Below are positions 8,705 to 16,549 of a stretch of 64,000 bases of DNA, piece by piece (the first letter of the stretch is position 1; each line of letters begins with the position of its first letter). The notes under the pieces were generated by a model, which was given only the letters and a program-made list of their open reading frames with translations, made no database searches and was not told the origin of the DNA. The DNA lies in contig CAYSHK010000039.1 in the NCBI GenBank assembly GCA_964430935.1, positions 62,001 to 126,000 on the forward strand, read 5' to 3'. The stretch is from Thermopetrobacter sp964430935 (lineage in GTDB: Bacteria > Pseudomonadota > Alphaproteobacteria > Rhizobiales > Aestuariivirgaceae). The position numbers and the translations under genes were made by a program.

Positions 8705-9750
8705 CGCGCCACCACGAGTCGTCTCGGCGGTCCCTTCACGAAGACGACGCGCTTGCGCATTTCCGGAGTGAGGTAGACCGTTCCCGCCTCGTCGATCAGC
8801 ATGACGTGTTTCACGCCCATGCGTCCGGCGATGCGCGTCCAATCCCGCGGACCGGCCACGGCCAGTGCGGTCGCGGCGGCATCGGCCAGCGTCGCGTCGG
8901 CATGCAGGACGGTGGCCGAGACAATGTGCTCCACCGGCATCCCGGTCCGCGGATCGATGATGTGGGCATAGCGGATGCCCTCGTATTCCCGGTAGCGTTC
9001 GTAGTTGCCGGAGGTGAACAGCGCCTCCCCGGATGCCAGCTCCACGGTGGCGATGACGCCCCAGTCCTTCGGATCCCGGATGCCGGCGCGCCATGGTCTG
9101 TCTCCATGGGAGCCGATCACCTTCAGATCGCCGCCGGCGTTGACGATGGCGTTGCGGATGCCGAATTCGCGGAGCCGCCGGATGGCACGGTCCACGGCCT
9201 CGCCCTTGGCGAAGCCGCCGAAGTCGAGCTGCACGGCCCTGTTGCGCGAGGAGACGGTGTCGCCGTCGATGCGCACCTCGCCCATGGATGGCCGCAGCGC
9301 CACGAGCTTGCGGATGCGATCCAGCGGCGGGCGGGTCCCCTTCGGCAGTTCGTCGGCATGGAAGCCCCATGCGCCTATGATCGCTCCGATCGCCGGATCG
9401 AACAGACCGTCCGACTTGCGCCACAGGACCTTCGCCCGGTGGATCAGCGGCAGCAGGAACGGGCTGGCCCGGAAGGGACGCCCTTCGGCCAGCGCCGCGT
9501 TGAGCCGGGTGAGCTCTCCGGGTTTCCAGGCGTGCCAGTCGCGGTGCATGCGGGCGAAATCGGCCCTCACGGCGTCGATGGCGCGATCCGCCGTCCGTGG
9601 ATCGGCGTCGCGCACGGTGATCTCGACGATGGTTCCGAAGACGTCCAGCTTGCGCGAGACGACGGCCGACTCCCCCTCCTGTCTGCAGGCGGCCAGTGCC
9701 GGCAGAAGCAGCAGCGGGAGCAGAAGCGTGCGCAGGACGTCGGGGCTCAT
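8701..9750 (-). CDS. apbE: FAD:protein FMN transferase ApbE (lipoprotein)
   Basis: 349 residues. The N-terminus is a lipoprotein signal with lipobox LPALAAC. ApbE family motifs follow: DPAIGAIIGAWGF, LDFGGFAKGEAVDRA, NAGGDLKVIG and a C-terminal metal-binding HIIDPRTG. ApbE covalently attaches FMN to a Thr in SGAT motifs of RnfD, RnfG, NqrB and NqrC in the periplasm. RnfD and RnfG in this window (33389-35130) both carry that motif, so they are the likely clients although 24 kb away. ATG 9750 is chosen because the lipoprotein signal begins there; no Shine-Dalgarno is seen, and a candidate -10 box sits only 7 bases upstream, suggesting a leaderless message. Confidence 0.92.
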   Translation of the reverse strand: MSPDVLRTLLLPLLLLPALAACRQEGESAVVSRKLDVFGTIVEITVRDADPRTADRAIDAVRADFARMHRDWHAWKPGELTRLNAALAEGRPFRASPFLLPLIHRAKVLWRKSDGLFDPAIGAIIGAWGFHADELPKGTRPPLDRIRKLVALRPSMGEVRIDGDTVSSRNRAVQLDFGGFAKGEAVDRAIRRLREFGIRNAIVNAGGDLKVIGSHGDRPWRAGIRDPKDWGVIATVELASGEALFTSGNYERYREYEGIRYAHIIDPRTGMPVEHIVSATVLHADATLADAAATALAVAGPRDWTRIAGRMGVKHVMLIDEAGTVYLTPEMRKRVVFVKGPPRRLVVAR

Positions 9751-9756
9751 GGAGAC

Positions 9757-9786
9757 GTCATAGTCTTCCGTATGCCCCGCAGGCAA
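9757..9786 (-). promoter_or_regulatory. candidate sigma70 promoter of apbE
   Basis: On the minus strand, TTGCCT (9781-9786) and TATGAC (9757-9762) are 18 bases apart. The predicted transcription start falls at about the apbE ATG, so the transcript would be leaderless. Confidence 0.35.
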
Positions 9787-9822
9787 GCGGTGCGTTCGTC
9801 GAAGGTGGGGAGCGGGAACGGA

Positions 9823-9898
9823 TGGAGCGGGCGACGGGGATCGAACCCGCGACCCCGAGCTTGGGAAGCTCGTGCTCTGCCAACTGAGCTACGCCCGC
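9823..9898 (-). tRNA. tRNA-Gly (anticodon CCC)
   Basis: 76 nt with encoded CCA. The acceptor stem GCGGGCG pairs with CGCCCGC. The anticodon arm CGAGC-TTCCCAA-GCTCG places CCC at 34-36. The T arm is CGGGTTCGATCCCCG. It reads GGG codons. It lies 72 bases upstream of apbE on the same strand. Confidence 0.95.
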
Positions 9899-9934
9899 CC
9901 GTGTCCGGCTATCTAGATAGTCCCGGGACACGGG
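9898..9934. repeat. nested palindromes over the tRNA-Gly promoter
   Basis: CCCGTGTCC (9898-9906) and GGACACGGG (9926-9934) form a perfect 9-bp inverted repeat. Inside lie two further perfect palindromes, CTATCTAGATAG (9909-9920) and GTCCCGGGAC (9920-9929). They enclose the -10 box. Confidence 0.6.
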
Positions 9935-9942
9935 TTTGTAAA
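9914..9942 (-). promoter_or_regulatory. sigma70 promoter of tRNA-Gly
   Basis: On the minus strand, TTTACA (9937-9942) and TATCTA (9914-9919) are exactly 17 bases apart. The predicted start is 7-9 bases before the mature tRNA 5' end at 9898. Confidence 0.65.
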
Positions 9943-10123
9943 TGCCCCTTCCGGCGCCGGCCGGAGGGCCCGTGCCGGTCTTCCGCCGCACTGCCGCCCC
10001 GGGTGGCGAAATACCCCGTTGAAAGGACGTCCGATTTCTGACAGACACATGGTTCCCGAAGACATGCCGCGGGCCGGTGGCCCGGCGGGCTGCGCACGTA
10101 CAGCATGCAGAGGATCAGTCCCG

Positions 10124-10705
10124 ATGTTCATCCAGACGGAAGCCACGCCCAATCCCCAGACCCTGAAGTTCCTGCCCGGTCAGACCGTGGTCGCGGGACC
10201 GCCCCGCGACTTCAAGAGCGCCGGGGAGGCGGAGTGCTCGCCGCTGGCGCGCCGGCTGTTCGGGCTCGACGGCGTGACCGGCGTCTTTCTCGGCAGCGAC
10301 TTCATTTCCGTGACCAAGAGCGACGGCGCCGACTGGACGGTGCTCAAGCCGGCGGTGCTCGGCGTCATCATGGAGCACTATCTCTCCGGCGATCCGGTCA
10401 TCGAGGGCGAGGCCGCCGCCGCCAGCGAGTTCTACGACGAGAAGGACGCCGAGGTGGTGGCCCAGATCAAGGAGCTGCTGGACACCCGGGTGCGTCCGGC
10501 GGTGGCCCAGGACGGCGGAGACATCACCTTCCAGGGCTTCAAGGACGGCGTGGTGTACCTGCAGATGGTCGGCGCCTGTTCCGGCTGCCCCTCGGCTACG
10601 GCCACGCTCAAGCAGGGCGTGGAGAACCTTCTGAAGCATTTCGTGCCGCAGGTGCAGGAGGTGCAGGAGGTGCAGGGATCCGGCGGCGGCTCCTGCGGCA
10701 TCTGA
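10124..10705 (+). CDS. nfuA: NfuA-type iron-sulfur cluster carrier
   Basis: 193 residues. The N-terminal Nfu domain (about 1-88, FIQTEATPNPQTLKFLPG) is followed by a C-terminal NifU domain (about 105-180) with the cluster-binding CxxC motif in GACSGCPSA. Proteins of this type receive [4Fe-4S] clusters and pass them to client enzymes. Likely clients encoded here are HemW, NifJ, RnfB and RnfC (inference). The end of the protein holds a small tandem repeat, VQEVQEVQ, before a GGGSC tail. ATG 10124 matches the family start; the open frame upstream has no family similarity. Confidence 0.93.
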   Translation: MFIQTEATPNPQTLKFLPGQTVVAGPPRDFKSAGEAECSPLARRLFGLDGVTGVFLGSDFISVTKSDGADWTVLKPAVLGVIMEHYLSGDPVIEGEAAAASEFYDEKDAEVVAQIKELLDTRVRPAVAQDGGDITFQGFKDGVVYLQMVGACSGCPSATATLKQGVENLLKHFVPQVQEVQEVQGSGGGSCGI

Positions 10706-10723
10706 TCTGAGGGAGTGCGGAAC

Positions 10724-11329
10724 ATGGGCTGGGACGCGTGCGGAAATCCGGTCGACGAGGCGGCGCTGCGCCAGATCTTCCTCGATGCGCGCACCTACAA
10801 CGGCTGGCTCGACAGGCCCGTTTCCGACGAATGCCTGCACCGGATCGTCGATCTCATGAAGATGGGGCCCACGTCGGCCAACTGCCAGCCGATCCGCATC
10901 CGTTTCCTCAGGAGTCCGGAGGCGAAGGAGCGGCTGCGGCCCTTTCTCATGGAGGGCAACGTGGAAAAGACCATGTCCGCCCCCGTGGTGGCCATTCTGG
11001 CCCATGATCTGGAGTTCCACGAGCGCCTTCCGCGCTATTTCCCGCACACCGACGCGAAGAGCTGGTTCGAGGGCAATCCCGCGCTCATCGAGGAGACGGC
11101 CTTCCGCAACGGCACGCTGCAGGCGGCCTATTTCATCATGGCGGCCCGCGCGCTCGGTCTGGACTGCGGTCCCATGTCGGGGTTCGACCAGGAGGGCGTG
11201 AACCGCGAATTCTTCGCCGGCACCTCCATTCGTGCCAACTTCCTGTGCAATCTGGGCTACGGGGATCCGGCATCCCTGTTCGAACGAAGTCCCCGGCCGG
11301 AATTCGGGGAGATTGCGGAAATCCTGTGA
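10724..11329 (+). CDS. RutE/HadB-like nitroreductase-family protein
   Basis: 201 residues of the nitroreductase fold, subgroup of malonic semialdehyde reductase RutE. Signatures are the N-terminal ARTYNGWLDRPV, GPTSANCQPIR for FMN contacts, and the C-terminal LGYGDPASLFERSPRPEF. RutE reduces malonic semialdehyde to 3-hydroxypropionate with NAD(P)H during uracil breakdown, but no other rut gene is nearby, so its substrate here is open. ATG 10724 is preferred to GTG 10715, because GAGGGAG overlaps the GTG and sits 8 bases from the ATG. It follows nfuA by 18 bases and probably shares its transcript. Confidence 0.85.
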   Translation: MGWDACGNPVDEAALRQIFLDARTYNGWLDRPVSDECLHRIVDLMKMGPTSANCQPIRIRFLRSPEAKERLRPFLMEGNVEKTMSAPVVAILAHDLEFHERLPRYFPHTDAKSWFEGNPALIEETAFRNGTLQAAYFIMAARALGLDCGPMSGFDQEGVNREFFAGTSIRANFLCNLGYGDPASLFERSPRPEFGEIAEIL

Positions 11330-11392
11330 CCGGCGGCCTGCGGGATGCGGGAACGGGCCGGCCCGGGCGGGGGCAGAAAGGAAATGCGCCAC

Positions 11393-12064
11393 ATGCTCGT
11401 TCTCGGTCTCGATACATGCCTGCAGTCCTGCTCGGTGGCGCTGTGCGACCGGGCGTCGGGACAGGTGCTTTCCTACCGCCGTGAGAACATGGACCGGGGC
11501 CAGGCGGAAAGGCTCGCCGACATGGTCGATGCGGTGATGATGGACCAGGGCGATCCGTACGAGAAGCTGGCCTTCGTGGCCACCACCCGCGGTCCCGGTT
11601 CTTTCACCGGTCTGCGCATCGGCCTGTCGTTCGCGCGGGCGCTGGGCACGGTGCTCGAGATACCGGTGGCCTCCATCACCACGCTGGAGGCCATCGCCCG
11701 CAATGTCGCCCACAATCCCGAACGCCTTCCGGTGGCCGCGGCTGTGGACGCCCGTCGCGACGAGCTCTACCTGCAGGTCTTCGATGCCGATTTCGCGCCG
11801 CTCACCGAGGCCATGGCGGTCCGAATCGACGAGGCGCCCGGCCATCTTCCCCCCGGTCCCTGTCTGCTCGCCGGCTCCGGTGCCCCATTCCTGGCCGACG
11901 CGGAGAAGGGGCGCGTGGAGGCGGGCTGCGACGCCCTTCCCGATGCCGAGGTCGTGGCCATGCATGCACCCGTGGAGCCCCTGCCGGAAGTTCTGCCGGA
12001 GCCGCTCTACCTGCGGCCGGCGGATGCGAAACCGCAGGGACCGCTGGAGAACGTCGGAAACTGA
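11393..12064 (+). CDS. tsaB: tRNA threonylcarbamoyladenosine biosynthesis protein TsaB
   Basis: 223 residues, ASKHA-fold partner of TsaD in t6A37 tRNA modification. Motifs are LGLDTCLQSCSVAL at the N-terminus and TRGPGSFTGLRIGLSFARAL around residue 65, typical of TsaB. The start at ATG 11393 is chosen because AAAGGAA lies 9 bases upstream; ATG 11384 would sit on top of that site. rimI starts 4 bases after the stop, the common tsaB-rimI arrangement. Confidence 0.93.
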   Translation: MLVLGLDTCLQSCSVALCDRASGQVLSYRRENMDRGQAERLADMVDAVMMDQGDPYEKLAFVATTRGPGSFTGLRIGLSFARALGTVLEIPVASITTLEAIARNVAHNPERLPVAAAVDARRDELYLQVFDADFAPLTEAMAVRIDEAPGHLPPGPCLLAGSGAPFLADAEKGRVEAGCDALPDAEVVAMHAPVEPLPEVLPEPLYLRPADAKPQGPLENVGN

Positions 12065-12067
12065 ACC

Positions 12068-12544
12068 ATGCGGCTGATGGAGGCCACGCCCGCCATGGCC
12101 GGCCTGCTGGCCGGGATCCATGCCGATGCCTTTCCACCCCATCAGGCGTGGGATGCGTCCTTCATCGCCCGCATTCTGGATCTCCCGGGAAACATGGGAC
12201 TGCTGGCCGAAACGGCGGAGGGACCGGGCGGCTTCATCCTGTATTCCCTGGCCGCGGACGAGGGCGAGATTCTGACCGTGGCCGTGTCGCCCCGGTTGCG
12301 CAGGCGGGGCATAGGCCGGCGGCTTCTCTCGGGCGCCCTAGCGGAGCTGGGCATGCGCGGGGCCCGGCGCGTCTTTCTCGACGTGGACGCGGAGAACCGC
12401 GCAGCCGTGGCGCTCTACGAACAGGCGGGCTTCAGCCGCGTCGGACTGAGGAAGGGGTACTACGGACAACCCGGAGGCGCCCGCAGGGACGCCCTCATGC
12501 TCGCCTACGTCTTCGGAGAAGGCTGCGGCTGCGAGGGCACGTGA
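12068..12544 (+). CDS. rimI: ribosomal protein S18-alanine N-acetyltransferase RimI
   Basis: 158-residue GNAT acetyltransferase. The acetyl-CoA-binding motif A is visible as TVAVSPRLRRRGIGRRLL (about residues 77-94), followed by FLDVDAENRAAVALYEQAGF and a C-terminal GYYGQPGGARRDALMLA. RimI acetylates the N-terminal Ala of S18; in many bacteria the gene is paired with tsaB, as here. The product ends with a cysteine-containing tail (GCGCEGT). It converges on regA with 36 bases between the stops. Confidence 0.88.
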   Translation: MRLMEATPAMAGLLAGIHADAFPPHQAWDASFIARILDLPGNMGLLAETAEGPGGFILYSLAADEGEILTVAVSPRLRRRGIGRRLLSGALAELGMRGARRVFLDVDAENRAAVALYEQAGFSRVGLRKGYYGQPGGARRDALMLAYVFGEGCGCEGT

Positions 12545-12580
12545 GGAATGCGTCCCCGCCGGTCGGGAGGAATCGCGCAG

Positions 12581-13126
12581 TCAGCGCGGTGCGCGCTTGG
12601 CGAGGATGCGTTGCAGGGTCCGTCTGTGCATGTTCAGACGCCGGGCCGTCTCCGAGACGTTGCGGTTGCACAGTTCGTAGACACGCTGGATGTGTTCCCA
12701 GCGCACCCGGTCCGCGGACATGGGGTTTTCCGGCAGGGCGGCCTTGGTGCCCGGCTCGGCGACCAGCGCCTTGAAGATGGCGTCTGCGTCCGCCGGCTTG
12801 GCCAGATAGTCGATGGCCCCCAGCTTCACCGCGGTCACGGCGGTGGCGATGTTCCCGTATCCCGTCAGCACGATGGCGCGGGCATCGGGCTTGGCCCGGT
12901 GCAGCGCCTCGATCACGTCGAGGCCGTTGCCGTCCTCCAGCCGCATGTCGACGACGGCGAAGTCCGGCGGATTTCCGCGCGCCTCGGCGATGCCGGCGGC
13001 GACGGTCTCCGCCGTGCGGACCTTGAACCCCCGCGATTCCATGGCCCGCGCGAGGCGGTTCAGGAACGGCCTGTCATCGTCGACCAGCAGAAGCGTCTTT
13101 CCCTCGACCGAAAGAATCTCGCTCAT
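12581..13126 (-). CDS. regA: redox response regulator RegA/ActR/PrrA
   Basis: 181 residues. The receiver domain has the acidic pocket VDDDRP (about 15-20), phospho-acceptor Asp60 in VVDMRLEDGNG, Thr in VLTGYGN, and Lys110 in YLAKP. A short proline-containing linker leads to a Fis-type helix-turn-helix with the near-invariant RegA tail MHRRTLQRILAKRAPR. RegA globally controls photosynthesis, respiration, nitrogen and carbon fixation genes in alphaproteobacteria in response to redox state. ATG 13126 is preferred to ATG 13132, since GGGGAG is 7 bases from the former and 1 from the latter. It has its own promoter, separate from regB. Confidence 0.95.
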   Translation of the reverse strand: MSEILSVEGKTLLLVDDDRPFLNRLARAMESRGFKVRTAETVAAGIAEARGNPPDFAVVDMRLEDGNGLDVIEALHRAKPDARAIVLTGYGNIATAVTAVKLGAIDYLAKPADADAIFKALVAEPGTKAALPENPMSADRVRWEHIQRVYELCNRNVSETARRLNMHRRTLQRILAKRAPR

Positions 13127-13192
13127 GAGCATACTCCCCGTGCTCCCCGGGCGGTCCCCATCCTGCCGCCCCGAAGCGATTTTTGGCCCCAT

Positions 13193-13221
13193 TCTATAGC
13201 CGTTTGTGGCCGAAGGCACAA
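13193..13221 (-). promoter_or_regulatory. sigma70 promoter of regA with overlapping inverted repeat
   Basis: On the minus strand, TTGTGC (13216-13221) and TATAGA (13193-13198) are 17 bases apart. An inverted repeat TTTGTG (13203-13208) and CACAAA (13217-13222) covers the -35 box and spacer, a suitable place for repressor or autoregulator binding. Confidence 0.6.
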
Positions 13222-13265
13222 ATTTTGCGCAGTGCGGAACGCTTCGTCCGCCGCCCGTACGAGGG

Positions 13266-14651
13266 TCAGGAGGCCGTGTCCGCCTCCAGGACATGCCGCG
13301 GCCATGCCACCCGCACGATGGCGCCATGTTCCGGGGCCGGCCGGTTGGCCAGACCGAGCACCGCTCCGGTGCGCTCCAGCAGGGTCTTGGCGATGAAGAA
13401 GCCCAGTCCCATGCCGTGGGCCCTTTCGTCGCCCTCCGCTCCGTCGGGAGCCGCGTAGTAGTTGCCGCGCGTGGTGACGAAGGGTTCGCCGAGCCTGTCC
13501 ATGACCGCCTCGGAGAAACCGGTGCCGTCGTCCATGATCGTCACCGCGATCTCCTCGTCGTCCCATTCCGCCTCGATGACGACCTCGGATTCGGCGAAGT
13601 CGCCCGCGTTCTCCACGATGTTGCCCAGCCCGTAGAGAATGCCCGGATTCCGGCGGATCACCGGTTCCGGAGAGGGCCTGCCGTCCGCTCCCTCGCGGGC
13701 GACGATCTCCAGCCGCACGTCGAGGTCGGGCCCGCGCACCGGCTCCATGATCTCCTCGAGCATCACGGTGAACTTCACCCGTGCCAGCATGGCGTCGCTC
13801 TGCGCGCGATGGTCGGCCAGCCGCGAGAGGATCTCCCGGCACCGCTCCGCCTGCGAAACCAGCAGATCCAGATCCTCGCAGAATCCCCTGCGTTCCTCCG
13901 GACAGGCCCCCGGATCCTCCGGACATTCCCGCCGCAGCTCCTTGGCGACCACCGAGATGGTGGCCAGCGGCGTGCCCAGTTCGTGGGCCGCCGCCGCCGC
14001 CAGCCCGTCCAGCGCGTAGAGCTGCTGCTGCCGGGCCAGCGCCAGCTCCGCCGCCGCCAGGGCTTCCGCCATCTCCCGGGTCTCCCGCGCCACCCGCTGC
14101 ACGTAGAGCGCGGTGAACACGATGCCGGAGACCAGCGCCCCCCACATGCCCCACACGTACAGGGGCGGCGGTTCGAACCGCTGCCCCGGCCACCAGGGAA
14201 GGGGCATGTGGAAGAAGGCGAGGGCGGTGATCAGGCCCAGCGCCAGTCCGCCCAGAACCATCGTCCGTTCCGAGGGCAGGCTGGCGGCGGAGATGATGAC
14301 CGGGGCGAGGAACAGGAAGGCGAAGGGATTGTACAGTCCGCCCGTGAGGAACAGGAGGCTGGCCAGCTGGATGATGTCGAAGGCCAGAAGCAGGGCGGCG
14401 TGCCGTTCGTCCAGACGCGTGGTGGTGCGCCAGCGCAGGGTGAGCACGATGTTCAGCCAGGCGGTGATGGCGATCACCAGCATCGCCGGCCAGAAGGGCA
14501 TCTCGAACCCGAGCACGAGCGACACGAAGAGCACGGCCGCCAGCTGGCCCAGGACGGCGAGCCAGCGCAGCCGCACGAGCGTCTCCAGTCGCACGCCGCG
14601 CTCCCGGCCGGTCTTGATGCGGTCCATGGCCGGCGGAACGGTTTCCGTCAT
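13266..14651 (-). CDS. regB: redox sensor histidine kinase RegB/PrrB/ActS
   Basis: 461 residues. Six hydrophobic helices (about 30-185) hold the quinone-sensing heptad GGLYNPF at 104-110. The H-box AAAHELGTPLA carries His223, and the redox-active Cys271 lies in QAERCREIL as in RegB. The ATP domain shows N (NIVENAGDF), G1 (DDGTGF) and G2 (GMGLGFF) boxes. RegB autophosphorylates under reducing conditions and phosphorylates RegA. Unusual here are three further cysteines (243, 250, 258) in a Pro/Glu-rich loop just before Cys271. The gene is followed by regA on the same strand and is divergent from senC. Confidence 0.95.
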   Translation of the reverse strand: MTETVPPAMDRIKTGRERGVRLETLVRLRWLAVLGQLAAVLFVSLVLGFEMPFWPAMLVIAITAWLNIVLTLRWRTTTRLDERHAALLLAFDIIQLASLLFLTGGLYNPFAFLFLAPVIISAASLPSERTMVLGGLALGLITALAFFHMPLPWWPGQRFEPPPLYVWGMWGALVSGIVFTALYVQRVARETREMAEALAAAELALARQQQLYALDGLAAAAAHELGTPLATISVVAKELRRECPEDPGACPEERRGFCEDLDLLVSQAERCREILSRLADHRAQSDAMLARVKFTVMLEEIMEPVRGPDLDVRLEIVAREGADGRPSPEPVIRRNPGILYGLGNIVENAGDFAESEVVIEAEWDDEEIAVTIMDDGTGFSEAVMDRLGEPFVTTRGNYYAAPDGAEGDERAHGMGLGFFIAKTLLERTGAVLGLANRPAPEHGAIVRVAWPRHVLEADTAS

Positions 14652-14689
14652 GTGGCAGTCCAGCTCCAGAGAAATTGTCCGATGTCAAT

Positions 14690-14717
14690 TTGCACCGCTT
14701 CGCGTCCCCGCTATAGT
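14690..14717 (+). promoter_or_regulatory. sigma70 promoter of senC/sco
   Basis: TTGCAC (14690-14695) and TATAGT (14712-14717) are separated by 16 bases, with the predicted start about 14724, just before the senC start codons. It lies in the 99-base divergent gap between regB and senC. Confidence 0.6.
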
Positions 14718-14750
14718 GCGCCCGTCCCATCTTACATGGATTGCACAGTC

Positions 14751-15374
14751 ATGGCCAAGAACACCGGAAAATCCGCCGTGCCCCTGCTGGCCGCCGTCGC
14801 CGTGGCGGTGATCGCCTCCATCGGACTGCTGTTCTGGCTGGCCGGCAACCGCAAGGACGGCGCGGACCAGCCCGTGATCGGCGGCGCCTTCGAGCTCGTC
14901 GATCAGAACGGACGGCCCTTCACGGAGAAGGATCTGAAGGGAAAGTATTCGCTGATCTATTTCGGCTACACCTACTGTCCGGACGTCTGTCCCACCGAGC
15001 TCCAGACCATGACCCAGGCCCTGGAGATGCTGGGGCCGCTGGCCGGGAAGATCCGTCCCGTCATGATCTCGGTGGATCCGGAGCGGGACACGCCGGAGGT
15101 GCTGAAGGAATATCTGACGAATTTCTATCCGGGATTCGTCGGACTGACGGGAACCCCGGATCAGGTGCGCAAGGCCGGCCGGGCCTATCGCGTCTTCTAC
15201 CGCAGAACGGACGAGAAGAGCGCCTCGGACTATCTGATGGACCATTCCTCGATCGTGTATCTCATGGATCCCGAGGGCAGATACCTGAAGCATTTCGCCT
15301 ACGGCACGTCCCCGGAGAAGATGGCCGAGGGCATCCGCAAGGCGATCGAGAAGTACGAGGGCAGATCCTCCTGA
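14751..15374 (+). CDS. senC: Sco1/SenC-family copper chaperone
   Basis: 207 residues. A single N-terminal transmembrane helix (about 9-31) anchors a periplasmic thioredoxin-like domain with the copper ligands Cys76 and Cys80 (YCPDVCP) and His165 (MDHSS). Sco proteins deliver copper to the CuA site of cytochrome c oxidase. The regB-senC-regA neighbourhood is conserved in purple alphaproteobacteria; here senC is divergent from regB instead of being between the two. ATG 14751 is taken as start; ATG 14736 would add MDCTV. Confidence 0.93.
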   Translation: MAKNTGKSAVPLLAAVAVAVIASIGLLFWLAGNRKDGADQPVIGGAFELVDQNGRPFTEKDLKGKYSLIYFGYTYCPDVCPTELQTMTQALEMLGPLAGKIRPVMISVDPERDTPEVLKEYLTNFYPGFVGLTGTPDQVRKAGRAYRVFYRRTDEKSASDYLMDHSSIVYLMDPEGRYLKHFAYGTSPEKMAEGIRKAIEKYEGRSS

Positions 15375-15384
15375 GAGCCGGGGG

Positions 15385-15399
15385 CCGGAGCTCCTCCGG
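15385..15399 (+). terminator. small hairpin between convergent senC and hemW
   Basis: CCGGAG, a 3-base loop and CTCCGG form a tight stem in the 32-base gap between the two stops. There is no T run, so its effect on termination is uncertain. Confidence 0.3.
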
Positions 15400-15406
15400 A
15401 CATCCA

Positions 15407-16549
15407 TCACAGCAGTTCGAGGACGATCCGGTCGAGCACCGGCAGACCTTCTGCGGTGACCGTGATCCGTCCGTCGGAGCGTCGCAGCAGTCCCTCGCGC
15501 AGCAGAACGTCGATGCGTTCCTCCGGAAGCCGCGCGCCACCCAGCTCCGCCAGCCGCTCCACGTCGACCCCTTCCCGCGTGCGCAGGGCCATCAGCAGGT
15601 ATTCCACGGCCTGTTCGCGGGGGCCGAGGATGTCCGTCTCCGCGATGCCGCCCCGATGCGCCGTCGCCAGCCAGCGGCCGGGCGCGCGGAACGCCCGCAG
15701 GGCCAGCCGCCCCCCGGAGGAGACGATGCGCGAATGGGCGCCGGGGCCTATGCCGGCATATTCGCCGTAGCGCCAGTAGAGCAGATTGTGGCGGCATTCC
15801 TCTCCCGGCACCGCATGGTTGGACACCTCGTAGCGGGCGAGGCCCGCCGCGCCGGTCCTCCGTCCGGTGATCCGGAACATGCGGAGCGAGGCCTCCTCGT
15901 CCGGCAGGATCAGACGCCCCCGTTCGTGCAGCCGGAAGAAGGGCGTCTCCGGCTCCATGGTCAGCTGATAGGCCGAAAGATGGGCCGGCTCCAGCGCCAG
16001 CGCCCGTTCCAGCTCCCCTTCCCATTGGTCCGGGTCCTGCCCCGGCCGGCCGTAGATGAGGTCGAACGAGGCCCGGGGGAAGTGCCGTCGGGCCGCCTCC
16101 CACGCCGCCATCGCGTCGGCGACGGAGTGGGTGCGGCCCAGCATGCGCAGGGCGTCGTCGTCCAGCGCTTGGATGCCGAGGGACAGGCGGTTGACACCGG
16201 CCGCCGCCATGTCGCGGAACCGCCCGGCCTCCGAACTTGTCGGATTGGCCTCCAGCGTGATCTCCGCGTCCGCGGCCACCGTCCACAGCGCGGCGATCCG
16301 CTCCAGCAGTTCACCGACGAGATCCGGCGGCATCAGGGACGGCGTGCCGCCGCCGAAGAACACCGAGGAGACGGTGCGCCCCGGAGCGCGTCGCGCGAAC
16401 CATTCCAGGGCGCGCAGAAACGCCGTCCGCCAGACGGGGACGTCCACGGTCGCCGCGACATGGGAGTTGAAGTCGCAGTAGGGACACTTGGACAGGCAGA
16501 AGGGCCAGTGGACGTAGACGCCGAAACCGGTGTCCCGCGCTCCGGTCAT
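15407..16549 (-). CDS. hemW: heme chaperone HemW (radical SAM, HemN-like)
   Basis: 380 residues. The radical-SAM cluster motif CLSKCPYC gives Cys18, Cys22 and Cys25, preceded by the family start YVHWPFC. SAM-binding GGGTPS and the HemN C-terminal domain follow. HemW proteins lack coproporphyrinogen oxidase activity and bind heme for transfer to respiratory enzymes; the short N-terminus without the extra HemN residues fits HemW rather than HemN. The start overlaps the rdgB stop (ATGA, 16546-16549), completing a rph-rdgB-hemW operon that is standard in alphaproteobacteria. Confidence 0.93.
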   Translation of the reverse strand: MTGARDTGFGVYVHWPFCLSKCPYCDFNSHVAATVDVPVWRTAFLRALEWFARRAPGRTVSSVFFGGGTPSLMPPDLVGELLERIAALWTVAADAEITLEANPTSSEAGRFRDMAAAGVNRLSLGIQALDDDALRMLGRTHSVADAMAAWEAARRHFPRASFDLIYGRPGQDPDQWEGELERALALEPAHLSAYQLTMEPETPFFRLHERGRLILPDEEASLRMFRITGRRTGAAGLARYEVSNHAVPGEECRHNLLYWRYGEYAGIGPGAHSRIVSSGGRLALRAFRAPGRWLATAHRGGIAETDILGPREQAVEYLLMALRTREGVDVERLAELGGARLPEERIDVLLREGLLRRSDGRITVTAEGLPVLDRIVLELL

